Shown: positions 8,885 to 19,169 of the stretch, in pieces
How positions within the stretch are numbered: position 1 is the stretch's first letter
Layout: the number at the start of each line of letters is the position of its first letter
NCBI GenBank assembly: GCA_963795935.1
Contig: CAWCJO010000010.1
Span: forward strand, 1-64,000
Reading direction: 5' to 3'
DNA from: JAICMB01 sp963795935
Lineage (GTDB): Bacteria; Acidobacteriota; Terriglobia; Bryobacterales; Bryobacteraceae
DNA length: 64,000 nucleotides
Program-made: the position numbers and the translations under genes
The notes under the pieces: generated by a model
The model's database searches: none
The model's input: only the letters and a program-made list of their open reading frames with translations
Told to the model about the DNA's origin: nothing

Positions 8885-9074
8885 GAATGACCAGGTCCGA
8901 AGGATGAAAGCTGGCGTCGGCGACGTTGTTCAGGTCCTCATCGCGCTCCACGATGTGGCTGCGAATCAGGGAGCGCAGCCGATCGACGGAAACGCCCAGT
9001 TCCACCGCGGCTTCGCACTCGGAGCAGGGGCCTTTCAACGAACCTCGTGACGGATTGGGCGCGAGCGGTTGCAT
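8841..9074 (-). CDS. Small hypothetical protein, possible helix-turn-helix
   Basis: A 77-aa product. After a Pro/Ser-rich start and a CSEC pair, residues about 20-45 (AAVELGVSVDRLRSLIR) look like a helix-turn-helix, and the C-terminal part (FHPSDLVILKILSRL) is helical. The ATG at 9074 is the only good start, with a weak GGAGAG upstream. It is the last gene after the AsmA-like gene on this strand, and its 3' end overlaps the end of the convergent dehydrogenase by 44 bases. I do not recognise the family; the call relies on composition and position. Confidence 0.45.
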   Translation of the reverse strand: MQPLAPNPSRGSLKGPCSECEAAVELGVSVDRLRSLIRSHIVERDEDLNNVADASFHPSDLVILKILSRLPHPTTPG

Positions 9075-9101
9075 CGGTCGTTAGCACTCTCCATTTGCAT
9101 T

Positions 9102-11563
9102 CTAAGTGCTCGGACGCGGCCGGGCAAATCGGTGAGAGATCTTAGATGGTACGCCATGATCCCTGACGAACTTTCGTACTATTGCGGGAACGGCAGCGCG
9201 GCCGCGCGGCGGCAACAAGTTCCCCGTCAGCTTCACCTGCCTCTTCCCCGCCGTCGTCAAATCGAGCGCGATGCGTCCATCCGCCGTGCTCGCTCCCTGG
9301 CCCGTAAACGTATCGACGCCGTCGCTCGCCTCGATCTTGGTCAGAGCCAGGCGCGGCCCCAACAGGCCCGCGCTCAAGGCGTAGGCCCCGGCAATGTCTC
9401 GCAACTCGCGTGTCCGCGGCCAAGCGCACATCGCGCCCCGCGAACGTGCCTTTCGAAACCGCGTTCAGCAGCACGTCGCCGCCGGTCCCGCCGGTGTTCA
9501 CTTCGCCATCCACGTCCAGCTTGCCCGCATCGAAATCCAGGTTCGACAACTGCCCCGTCAAGCGGTAATGGCGGCAGCGCTCCCGACAAATTCACCGTCA
9601 CGCCTCCTACCGCTTCCATGTCGTCCCGCGTGCACGAGGCGTTGCCAAATTGCACGGTCGTTCCGGTCCAATCGATGCGCGACTGAAACGCGCACAGCGG
9701 CGCTTCCTCGGCCGCGGCGCCGGCGCGCAGCAGGCGCTTCACCTGCACCGTCCCTTGTATGTCTCGTTGCTTCAGCCACTCCGGCACGGGCGCGCGCCGC
9801 AGGCGCAAATTCGCGCAGAATCCCCTGCCGCCGGCTCAGCGTGGGAAGAAACAAGCGCTCCAGTTCCTGGAGCGAAGCCTGCGCTGCCGATCAAGCGCAT
9901 CGACTGCGGCCCTCCCGCGAAATCGAAGCGGTAGTCCGCCTGGATCGCGACCGGCCCCACGCGCCCGCGCAGGTTTTTCACCTGCACTTTGCCGTCTTCG
10001 ACGTTCACGCCCGCCGAGGTAATTCGCAGCGGCGCCGCGATGCCCGGCAAATCCAACTTGCGCATTGCGCACCTCGAAACCGCCCGACCACTCCCCCGCC
10101 CCATCGCCTTTCTTCGCATATCGCAAGCTGCCGTCCCAGTCGCCCTGGCGGCATCCGCCCAACAGCGCCTGCGCGCTCCGCGCTCAGCAGCCGGCGCCGC
10201 GCCCGATTTCAAATCTTCCGCGCTCAGCAGCCTCGTGCCGATCTGCATGGAAAAATCGCGCGCCTCCGCGTCATAGCGCGCTTCGATGGTCGCGCTATGC
10301 CCGTCGTCGAGCGTCATCTGCGCCGGCGCCATCGCGACCTCGCGATTCCGAATTGCGATGCGGACGGAATCGAGCCGCGCCGCGCCCTCATCCGGAAATT
10401 TCAACGACGCGTTGGCGATGGCAAGCTGACCGCTCAGCCCACCGGGGCTGGAAAGTTCAATGCCGCCGTTCACCTTCCCTCCACCTGAACATTGTCCGGC
10501 AGCGCCGCCCCCAGCCGCCGCGCCGTCTGCGCCAGCGACGACGCCGGCAGATCCTGAAGCGCCACCGTCGCCGCCCATTTCGGAGCCGCAATGAAATCGG
10601 TCGCCTCGAATTTCAGCGCCACCGGTATCTTCTCCTCCGAGGCCGCGCTGGTCTCCAGATGCAGCGTCTGCCCCTGCAGACCGAGCGCGCCCTCATATTT
10701 CAGCGTCCATCCCTCGCCCTCGGCCGGCATCAGATCCCAGCGATGCAGGTCCGATACGTTTAACGTCCCCTCGATCGCGATATGAGAAAGCGGTCCGGAC
10801 AGCTTCGCATTCGAAGATACATAGCCGTGTACTCCCAGATCGCGCGCATCGAAGAGCCGACCAGTTCGGAAAGCGCGCTGCGCTCCAGCTGCATCGCCAT
10901 GGTCAGCTCGTCCTCGGACCCGCCCGAATTGTGCAGCAGCCCTTTCGCCGAAAAACGCCCGAACCCCTGCGCGCCGCGGTCGGTCCGCGCCGGCTCGCCC
11001 GAAAAACTGATCACCAGATCGCCCGACGCGTTGGGATAAATGTCCACGTCCGCGTCGTTAATATAGAAAACCGATTTGACCAGTCCAAACTTTAAATCGA
11101 TGCGTCCGTCGACGATTTGAATGTCGGGAAGAGAAGCGTGCGGGCTGTGTTCTTTCGCCGGCGCCGCGGCGCGCTGGAAAAACGCCTGCACGTTCCACGG
11201 TCCCGCCCCGGTTTTCACCAGATTGACGCTCGGGTTAACCAGCCGCAACTTCGAAAATGCCAGCCGCCCCGTGAACAGGCTCTTGATTTGCAGCCGCGCC
11301 TGCAGCGTTTCCACGTGCGCGAACGGCTCCAGCCCGGCGCTGCGATCGTCGCCGATCAGCACGTCCTCCACGCTGAATCCCGGTCCTGTAAACAAGCTGA
11401 AGTGCACCGCCCCGAGTTCCACTTTACGGTTCAGCGAGCTCTGCAGCGCTTCGCGGATCCGCTCCCGGAAGCCGTTCGCGTTGAGGTATGGCGCCAGCAA
11501 GCCCAGCGCCGTAAAGCCAAGCACAAGGCCGAAAATGCTTCGCCAGAGAATTTTCCGTTTCAC
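9102..11563 (-). pseudogene. AsmA-like membrane protein, broken by about seven frameshifts
   Basis: Starting at GTG 11563 (VKRKILWRSIFGLVLGF), the product has an N-terminal membrane anchor, then NGFRERIREAL and GPGFSVEDVLIGDD, which is the AsmA N-terminal layout. Coding similarity moves between all three frames down to 9102 (frame changes near 10800, 10500, 10170, 10080, 9800, 9560 and 9420). Joined, they give about 820 aa, typical of large AsmA/YhdP-type periplasmic proteins thought to move phospholipids between membranes. The protein reads well within each segment, so I suspect sequence errors and not true decay, but as given it is not translatable. The start overlaps the stop of the nucleotidyltransferase upstream. 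Confidence 0.7.
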
Positions 11564-12156
11564 GCCCGCACTCCGCGCGCCGCCAGCAGCGCTTCGTAGT
11601 CGCCCGGCGTGTCCACATCGTGTACGATGCCGGCGTCCGTCGACCTCGATGAAATGCGTTTCGGCGCGATGCCGCCTCAAAACGTCGTGCGCTTTGCCGT
11701 CCACGGGCGTCGCCAGCAGCTCCGCGACAATCTCCGCGTCCACCCGCACCGGATGGCCGTTCCTTCCCTCATACCGCGGGTATTACGATTTTCCCCGCGC
11801 TCGCCGCGACCGCTTCCACCGCCGGCCGCGCTCATCGCGGGAAGATCGACGGGCATAAACAGTACGGCCTCGCAATCCTCCGACGCCGCGCAATCCGCAT
11901 TGCAGGGAGCTCAACATCCCGCGCTCCGGCTCCGGATTTATTACGCACGCGGACGTGCTCCGCCAGCCCCGCGCGCACGGCCTCCGCGCCATACCCGAGC
12001 ACCACAACGATGGGATCGCAGACGCCCGCGAATCGCTCGATGGAGCCGCTCCAGAAACGTCCGCCCGTCGTACAGCAGCAGCGGCTTCGGACGGCCCATC
12101 CGCGTCGACGCGCCCGCGGCAAGAATAATCGCGGCGGGCCGGCGCGCGCCGTTCAC
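11560..12156 (-). pseudogene. MobA/MocA-like nucleotidyltransferase, frameshifted
   Basis: The GTG at 12156, overlapping the stop of the XdhC-like gene, starts a protein whose first 30 residues carry AIILAAGASTRMGRPK, the signature of nucleotidyltransferases of the MobA/MocA/IspD fold. Later pieces in other frames follow family order: DPIVVVLGYGAEAV, NPEPERGMLSSLQCGLR, MPVDLPAMS, GHPVRVDAEI and a C-terminal segment ending at 11560. At least five one-base shifts are needed within 600 bases. Next to XdhC, the likely role is molybdenum cofactor cytidylyl- or guanylyl-transfer for a molybdoenzyme; that enzyme is not in the window. Confidence 0.68.
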
Positions 12157-12991
12157 TTCAGCAGCGCCTTCAACGACGCATGCGCGAAGACCGACTTCGA
12201 CAACGCGCGCCATTCCGACTCCGGATTGCGCCGCGCCGCGATCATCTCGGCCACCACCGAAACGGCGATTTCCTCCGGCGTGATCGCGCCGATGTCGAAT
12301 CCCATGGGCGCGAAAACGCGATCGAAAGCCCCCGCGCGGAATGCCCTCTTTCTCGAGTTCCTTCACCACGCCGATCACTTTCCGCTTGCTCCCGATCATG
12401 GCGATGTAGCGCGCCGGCGTCGCGACCGCCCAGCGCAGCACGCGCATGTCGTCGCGATGCCCGCGCGTCACGATAATGATGTAACTGGTGTCCCGGATCG
12501 TGAGCTTCGGGAAAATCTCCTCGTACTCTTCGGCGTAAATCTCGTCCGCTTCGGGGAAGCGGTCTCGGTTCGCGAAGGCCTTCGCGATTGTCCACGATCA
12601 CGGTCGCGAAGCCGGCGATGTTCGCGACCTTCGACAGGCTCTTCGAGATGTGGCCGCCGCCGAAAATGAACGCGCGCGGCTGCGGCACCACCGGCTCCAC
12701 GAAGACGCTCAGTTGCCCTCCGCAGATCAGCCCGTTATCGTAGGCGGCGTCCTGGCCGAGACTGAAATTCATGTTGCGCGGCCGCTCCGTCTCGATCACC
12801 TCGCGCGCCGCGTTCCAGACTTCCGCCTCCACGCATCCGCCGCCGATGGTTCCCAGCATCGAGCCGTCCTCGCGCACCAGCAGCTTGGCGCTTTCATAGC
12901 TCGGAATCGACCCGTTCACCTGCACGATGGTCGCCAGCGCGCACTTCTGCCCGACCCGGCGCAAACGGACGATTTCCTCGTAAATGTCCAT
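12153..12991 (-). CDS. XdhC/CoxI-family molybdoenzyme maturation protein (frameshifted)
   Basis: XdhC-type proteins bind molybdenum cofactor and help sulfurate it and insert it into xanthine dehydrogenase-like enzymes. The N-terminal domain (MDIYEEIVRLRRVGQKCALATIV, GGGCVEAEVW) and the Rossmann domain (FIFGGGHISKSLSKVA, TVIVDNRE) read cleanly from 12991. Near 12590 the frame shifts. It resumes with TRGHRDDMRVL, YIAMIGSKRKVIGVV and, after another shift near 12340, a tail ending LKALLK at 12153. The whole is about 280 aa, usual for the family. It is followed, with overlapping codons, by the MobA-like gene. Confidence 0.85.
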
Positions 12992-13000
12992 GAAATCAAA

Positions 13001-13941
13001 TTATAGCGAGGCTCTCGCTTCCACCGTCAGCAGCACCAGCGAGGCCCACAGCAGGTCCGCCATGAACAGATGAAAAATCTGCATTCCCACCGGCGCCAGC
13101 AGTGCCAGGTTCATCGCTCCCACGACAAGCTGCGCGGCCGTCAGCGCGATGGCCGCAACCGCGATCCGCTGCGTCAGAGGCTTGGCGCGGATCGCAAAAC
13201 CATCACCGCCGCGAACAGAATGAAAGCCGCGCCGAGAATGGCAAACGCCGGATGCAAAATCCTCAGCCGGACGAGGAAACTCGCCGTGGCCGCGGCATCC
13301 TGCCGCATCCCTTCGGCCAGCGACAAGGATGGAAACAACGTATCGCCGAGAGCCGCAATCGCGCCTGTAACGCTTACCGCCAGCGCAATCGGCAAAGTTG
13401 CTGTTACGATGCCCATTCGACGTCCGATGGCGGTCGTTGTCTCGCGCGAGTACCACGCGGTCAGCAGCAGAGCCGCCACCAGCAGTTGCGTGTTCACCAG
13501 GTGCAGCGAAAGGTAAATCGCACGTCCGACGGACGCATTCTGCGCGACGTACCGGAACAGCACCAGGCCCGCGCCCAGCATTGCTTCCAGGAGCAGCAGC
13601 GCGACGGCAACAACCGCCGCGCGCCGCACGCGGCCGCCGCGCGGAAAGGCGCGGAACGCCCAAAACGCCATCGCCAAGGTGAGGACAACGGCAAACCCGC
13701 TCGTCACCCGATGCGTAAACTCGATCAGCGTCTGGACTTGAGGCGCGTGCGGGACCACTTCGCCGTTACACAACGGCCAATGATTGCCGCAGCCCGCCCC
13801 CGACCCGCTCGCGCGCACGTAGGCGCCCCACAAAATCACGAAGAGATTCCACCCCAGCACGACCCACGCGTACTTTGTGAACGGCGCCGCGCGAACGGCA
13901 GGCGCATGCCGCTTCGGGACGGCCTCGGTTACAGGAATCAC
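13001..13941 (-). CDS. ctaA: Heme A synthase (COX15/CtaA), one frameshift
   Basis: CtaA oxidises heme O to heme A for cytochrome c oxidase in the cytoplasmic membrane. The N-terminal half has GAYVRASGSGAGCGNHWPLCNG and FTHRVTSG, with the paired cysteines and a heme-ligand histidine. Repeated membrane helices follow, with LHLVNTQLL and LHPAFAIL carrying the further conserved histidines. Near 13190 a one-base shift moves coding to the frame that ends at 13001 (LVVGAMNLALLAPVGMQIFHLFMADLLW), completing an eight-helix protein of about 313 aa. It lies 9 bp upstream of the XdhC-like gene on the same strand. Confidence 0.9.
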
Positions 13942-13947
13942 TACCTT

Positions 13948-15699
13948 TCATTGTGCCTGAAGATATGGCGCCAGCAGCGGCGGCCGCGCGTCCGGCTGCA
14001 GCAGCCAGGCCGTGCGATCGGGATAATACCGCAGCAGCTTTTCGTTCTCAGCCGCCCCCAAATCGCGAGCCCAGACCACGCGCGACGCATCGATATTCGC
14101 GGCGTTATAAACCCATTCCTCGAATCGATGCAATGGCCCGTAGCGGACAAATACCAGTTGCTTGCCCCGCTCGCGGGACAGCCGCTCATTGACCGCGATG
14201 CGCCCTTCGGGATCGCCCCGATTGATTGCATCCCATGTCTCATAACGCCACATTGCGTTCGAGATCCGGTCGTTGTTCAAAATGTGCAGCCCGTACCAGA
14301 ACAGGAAATGCGCGGCGCACAGAAAAAGCAGCAGCCGCGCCGCCTCCTCGCCGGCGGCATGCCCGCGCACGCGCCAGCGCCCTAGCCGTTCCAGGCCTAG
14401 GACGCTCATGAGCACGAACAGGCATGCCGCGGCCGCGATGTAATGCGTGAAAAAATAGGGATAAAAATTCGTGCCGAGCGCGAACAGCGCCACGGTAACG
14501 GCCACCCATGCGAATCGCCACTGGCGCAACGTAAGCATGAACGCCGCGACCGCTATATACAGCGGCGGCAAGAAGAAGAACCTGTAAAACCGCACCCTCG
14601 CGCCGAGCCGCGCCAGATAACTGCCGATGGTTTCCGGACCGTTCCCGTGTACTTCGCACTGAACGTCGTAGGCGAGCCGCTGCTCCGGAGTCAGCTCGCG
14701 ATGCGGAACCGGATTCGGCTGGAACGTAAACGTCGATGGAATGCCATACTCGTAGCGGCTCAATTGATACGGAAGCGTCGTCCAGCGCCCAGTCACGGCT
14801 CTGTTCTGCAGCAATGTCAAGGCCAGGGCCGGGGCAACAACCCCCGCCGCGATAACAGCCATCCCCGCCGCGCCGCGCCACTCGTTCCGTTCCCGCCACC
14901 ACGGCGCAAAATACAAGGCCGCGGCCAGGACCAAAAAAATACACTCATAGGGCCGCGTCAACCATTCGAGCGCGATCCCGAGCCCGAGCAACGCCGCATC
15001 GCGCCTCCGCCCGTTCTCGCGCAGCCGCGGCAGGCAACCGAATACCAGACATCCCGCGACCGCCGAAACTCCGCCGCCCCAAAAGCTGTTCATCCACTGA
15101 TTCAGCGGGCCGAACTCGATCCCCGCCAACAGACCGCCCGCCAGCGCCCATCCCGGCGTCGTCCAAGCCCGCAGCATCCAATAGCACAGCGCGCAGAATG
15201 CCGCGATCGAGAGCGCCACGCCGGCCCAGGCGCTGCCAAACAGAAGGCGCCCCAGGGCCAGCGCGATCGCTTGTCCGGGCGGCAACATCGAGGCATAGGA
15301 GGGTTGCTGCAATACGAAGAGCGTTTCGAAAAACTGGTGCAGCGGATGCGGCGGATTCGCCAACCGGAAATGCAGCAGCGTATCGGCGCCGAGCAGATTG
15401 CTGAAATCGTCCGCGACGCCGGGCGTGGGAACCGGATAATGAGGCAGCAGAAGCAGCCGCAGCGCCACTGGCAGCGCGCCCGTAAGCAGCATGCACCAAC
15501 CCGTGCGGGCGGCGAACGCGCGCGCGTAAGCGATCCAATATCGCCACGCCAGCAGCGCGCACAGCAGCAATACGAGGAGCGCAAACTCGACGCTGTCGGC
15601 GGCCCCAAACCCGATCGGATTCAACCTTGGCAGAAACGACCAGGGCAGAAACGACCAGGGCAGAAAGGACCAGGGCAGAAGGGACCATTCCTGAAACAT
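13948..15699 (-). CDS. Large polytopic membrane protein, probable glycan-related
   Basis: A 583-aa integral membrane protein with about ten predicted spans and a soluble C-terminal region after about residue 470. I chose the ATG at 15699; the frame opens further upstream inside the FkbH gene, in antisense-like composition. The N-terminus contains four repeats of LPWSF encoded by a 15-bp minisatellite. The general layout (many spans, aromatic-rich loops, soluble C-terminal domain) recalls GT39-like or PMT-type mannosyltransferases that use lipid-linked sugars, but I see no decisive catalytic motif. Its place at the end of a glycosyltransferase cluster supports a surface-polysaccharide role. 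Confidence 0.75.
   Translation of the reverse strand: MFQEWSLLPWSFLPWSFLPWSFLPRLNPIGFGAADSVEFALLVLLLCALLAWRYWIAYARAFAARTGWCMLLTGALPVALRLLLLPHYPVPTPGVADDFSNLLGADTLLHFRLANPPHPLHQFFETLFVLQQPSYASMLPPGQAIALALGRLLFGSAWAGVALSIAAFCALCYWMLRAWTTPGWALAGGLLAGIEFGPLNQWMNSFWGGGVSAVAGCLVFGCLPRLRENGRRRDAALLGLGIALEWLTRPYECIFLVLAAALYFAPWWRERNEWRGAAGMAVIAAGVVAPALALTLLQNRAVTGRWTTLPYQLSRYEYGIPSTFTFQPNPVPHRELTPEQRLAYDVQCEVHGNGPETIGSYLARLGARVRFYRFFFLPPLYIAVAAFMLTLRQWRFAWVAVTVALFALGTNFYPYFFTHYIAAAACLFVLMSVLGLERLGRWRVRGHAAGEEAARLLLFLCAAHFLFWYGLHILNNDRISNAMWRYETWDAINRGDPEGRIAVNERLSRERGKQLVFVRYGPLHRFEEWVYNAANIDASRVVWARDLGAAENEKLLRYYPDRTAWLLQPDARPPLLAPYLQAQ
15629..15688. repeat. 15-bp tandem repeat, four units, inside a coding sequence
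   Basis: Units at 15629-15643, 15644-15658, 15659-15673 and 15674-15688 share the core GGCAGAAACGACCAG, the last two with substitutions. Read on the minus strand they encode LPWSF repeats next to the start of the membrane protein. Because the unit is a multiple of three, copy-number change would lengthen or shorten the N-terminal segment without shifting the frame. Confidence 0.8.
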
Positions 15700-15736
15700 G
15701 GCAAAGGGCCTGGCCGGTAACGGCCTGGGTCGCAGC

Positions 15737-17873
15737 CTATGAGGCGTTGGCGGCGTGCACGGAATCGTTGCGTACGTGGGTGGCGACGCGGATTGTATTC
15801 GCGGGGACGGCCAGTTTGTAGCGAACCTCCTCCGTCGACTCGGAGGCCCGCGCAAATCCGAGCTGATCGTAAAGGTCGCGAACCAAGCCGTTTTTCGCGG
15901 TCGGGCGGAAGATGCCGGCGAGTTCACGGATGCCGCGCTCCTGAGCGGCTTCGACCAGGCGGTCGAACATGAACTTTTCCATTTGGCGGCCAAGGACGCG
16001 GCAGCTCATCAGCCAGGTATCGATTTCCCACGCGCCGGTTTCGTTCGGACGGCAAAAGACGACGCCGATCAGACCGTAATCGCCCATGCGGTCGGAGAGG
16101 TGGAACGCGCCGGTCCAGCAGGACGGGTCGGCGGCGAGCTGTTGCACCTGAGCTTCCGTGTAACGGCGCGTCGTGAGATTAAACTGGTTCGTCTTGTTCG
16201 TCAGTTGGGTCACCCGCGCCAGGTTTCTCGCCGTCACGCCCTCGACCGAGGCGCGCAATTGCAGTTGGGCGAGGAAATCGTCGAGCGATTCGGAAGTGGC
16301 CTGGAGATGTTTGCGGACGGCCTCGCCGCGGTATTGTTCGGCGCGGGCCTGATCTTCGGCGGACAGCGATACGGCAAAGAAGGGGCGCGCGCGGTCGAGA
16401 TCGCGCACATAATGAAACACCGTGGGACCCAGTTCCACGACCGCCACATCGGGCAATTGCGATCGCACCCATTCGCGCTCCAACGGATTGTCGTCGATAA
16501 ACACAAAACTGTCGAGACCAAGCGAAAGCTTTCGCGCGATCTCACGGATGCTGGTGGCCTTGTCGTTCCAGTTCGCTTCAAAGGCGGCGAAGTCTTCCAG
16601 GCGCAGCAGCATGTGTTCCTGCTTCTGGAAGGGCAGACAGGCGTCTTCATGGTTATTCTTCGAGGCAACCGCGAGCAGGATGCCGCGGGCTTTCAGATCG
16701 AGCATATATTGCTGCAAGCGGCTGTGCGCTTCGCCGGCCGGCGAGCCGGGTCCGATCTTGATGCCGTCCAGGCCGTCTTCGCCGATGACGCCTTTCCACA
16801 GCGTGTTGTCGAGGTCGGTGACGAGGACCTTTTTCGTCAGCCCCAGAACCGCGCGGACGTGAGCGGCCATGAGGTCGGCGAGTGCAGGGAGGCATTCGGA
16901 AGCGGGATGCTGCTGGAAGCTGTGCCACAGCATTTCGTCCTGCCATTGCGCTCCCATGTGGCGCTGCAGCGACGGCGTGTCGAGGATCGATACATAGGAC
17001 GGCGCTTCTTCAAGCAGCCGCAGGTTCAGAAGCTCGATGACGCGGCTGCGGCCGCCCTTTAGCGATGTCCCCAAATATCCATACGGCTCTTCGGAGGGAA
17101 AATCGCAGGCGTGCTGCACGACGTGGCATCCGAAACTATCGGAGGCGCGCCGCCACTGCGCTTTCTGCCGCTCGACGAGTTCCGCGATGAATTCCGCCTC
17201 GTTCTCGACGACCGCGGGCAGACGCAGATCGCGCCAGCTCAAGGGCAGAAAGACGACGTCGGGCTTAAATCGCGCCAGACCGCTGGCCGGGTCGAGGACC
17301 TCCTGTTGGGCCGATCCGTACAGGCCCTCGTAGATGTCCGCTTTGATGCGGTCGCGGAGAAAGCAGGCCTCCAGAACGGGAATCAACAGGCTGGTCGTGC
17401 CGGCGCCGAGAAGAGCCACGCGGCACTGGCGCAGGTGCGTCGCGCTTCGGGCGGCGACCTTCTTTGATCAGCTTTTCAGCGCGCGGATAGAAGGCATAGC
17501 GCGGGCGCTGGTCGAGCGCGCGGCGCAATTGGACGGCGGCATCGTCCCAGCGTTCCGTCTCCGCCAGCGCGCGAGCATACGCCAGCAGATGGAACGGGTC
17601 GCGCGTCTGCTGCAGCGCGAAGAAGCGCTCCCAATGTTCGCATGCCGTTTCGGGGCGGCCTTTTTCGGAGGCGAGCCGCGCGCGCAGGTAGGCGGTATTC
17701 GCTGTCTCCGGCAAGCCGTCGGCCCATTCGAGGACTGCGGCGGGCTCGGCCGCGCGCGATAACTCGGATGCCACGGCGTCCACCGCGTCCGGCTGGAATC
17801 GAGCGCCGTTCAGCCGGGCGGCGGCGCGCTCGAGAATCGTCTCGATTGTCTCGGTTGTCATTGTCTGGCTCAT
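15737..17873 (-). CDS. TPR-FkbH fusion, HAD-IIIC family (one frameshift)
   Basis: Residues about 1-130 (from ATG 17873) form a TPR-like helical region (ACEHWERFFALQQ, ERWDDAAVQLRRAL). After an extra base near 17465 the coding continues as an FkbH-like protein. The HAD phosphatase core has TDLDNTLWKGVIGEDG and a distal acidic pair in VFIDDNP, followed by a GNAT-like C-terminal part (WLMSCRVLGRQMEKFMFD). FkbH proteins make and load glyceryl units onto carrier proteins in polyketide pathways and also occur in surface-glycan clusters. No carrier protein or PKS is seen here, so a glycan role is more likely. Total about 711 aa. Confidence 0.85.
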
Positions 17874-19110
17874 TTGGGGGCTCCGCGGCCGCGCTGGCGG
17901 CTTCGCCCATCCTCCTCTTCATCACATCGGCTAAGCCGGCGCTGTTCTTGCGCAAATCGAACTTATCGAGCACCCGTTGACGGCCCGCCAAGCCGATTCG
18001 CAGACGCAAATCCGCATCGTCGATCAGCTCGCCGAGCGCGCCCGCGAACGCTGCGGTGTCCGACGGGGCCACCAGAAGAGCATCGATGCCGTTGCGGATC
18101 AGTTCGGGAATTCCGGTGATCCAGGTCGATACACAAGGGATCTCCATCGCCATGGCTTCCATCAGAACGCCGGGCACGCCTTCCGCGAAGCTGGGCAGCG
18201 CAAAAATATCGCATTGGCGGTACAGTTCTTCGAGCTCCCGCTGCGGCGTAAAACCGTGAAAGACGACGTGATTAGCAAGCTCGCGCCGGGCAGCGTCTTG
18301 CTCCAGGCTGGCGCGGTCCGGGCCGCCGCCCACAATGTGAACCAGGACGTTGCGGCGGCTTCGTACCAATAGGCCGGTGGCGGCAATCAGGATGTGTTGC
18401 GCCTTTACCGGCGCCAAGCGGCCCACGCAGAGTATCTCAATTCGATCCGGATTGCGGCGGAAGGGGCGCGGTGAAAACGTTTCCGGATCCACGCCCATGT
18501 AAGCGACTTCAATTTTGTCCCAGTCGGCGGTGTCCGAAGATTTCATCAATTGGCTGCGCGCATAGTGGCTGATGGCGCGCACGAACGTGGAGGCCGCGGT
18601 CTTTTCGCGGATGTGGAAGCCCGCCGGATCGTTGAACTCGTCGGGGCCGTGGAAGGAGATGGACAGATCGATATCGAAGAGCTTGCGGACGAACAGCGCC
18701 ACGGTGGATGAATAATGCGTGTGCAGATGGGTAATGCCTTCGCGGCGCATCCACCAGCCGAGTACTGCCGCTTGGGCGAAGTATGCCATGTTCAGAAAGA
18801 GCTGACGCGGCGCCAAGCGGCTCAGCCGCGCGGCATAGGCGGCGGTGGAGAAGGTGCGCGCGGGACGCGAAATTAGGGCCGAAAGCAGTGCCGCGGCGGC
18901 GGCGCCCGCGCCCTTGGGTTTCACATAGAACGTTCGCGAGGCTTCGTCACGTTCCTCCGGCGAGAGGCGCTCCAAGGGGCGGTCTGGAGGACGGATCGAC
19001 GCGGTCTTTACATCGAAAATCGCACGTAAATAGCGGATTTCCCGCAGAATGACGGCGTGATTAATGGCGGGGTGTTGCGCGATCAGGATGGCGATGCGGG
19101 GTTGCTGCAC
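17870..19110 (-). CDS. Glycosyltransferase family 4
   Basis: A GT-B fold glycosyltransferase with the GT4 C-terminal domain: ILCVGRLAPVKAQHILI, HIVGGGPDR, HVVFHGFTPQRELEELY and FALPSFAEGVPGVLMEAMAMEIPCV, where the E-x7-E pair binds the nucleotide sugar. Start is GTG 19110 just after the 20-bp repeats. The raw frame stays open to 17476 across the FkbH gene. One C missing from the C run at 17876-17880 would place a TGA at 17870 overlapping the next ATG. That gives 413 aa, normal for the family, and I prefer it. Cytoplasmic transferase for a surface glycan; donor and acceptor unknown. Confidence 0.88.
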
Positions 19111-19115
19111 TAGGT

Positions 19116-19155
19116 TTCAGGTTAACAACTCGGGCTTCAGGTTAACAACTCGGGC
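19116..19155. repeat. Perfect 20-bp direct repeat in a divergent promoter region
   Basis: TTCAGGTTAACAACTCGGGC occurs twice, head to tail, at 19116-19135 and 19136-19155. Each copy holds the palindrome GTTAAC. The pair fills almost all of the 59-bp gap between the glycosyltransferase start (19110, minus) and the phosphatase ATG (19170, plus). Two phased copies 20 bp apart are a plausible operator, or a recent duplication. No regulator is identified. Confidence 0.75.
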
Positions 19156-19169
19156 TACACTTTCTTTTC

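Noticed and set aside
13102..15720. Two long plus-strand frames (427 and 425 codons) over ctaA and the membrane protein
   Set aside because: Gln/Arg-rich low-quality composition, no domain pattern, fully antisense to supported genes.
15755..17062. 435-codon plus-strand frame antisense to the FkbH gene
   Set aside because: FkbH motifs on the minus strand are clear; the plus frame has no recognisable motif.
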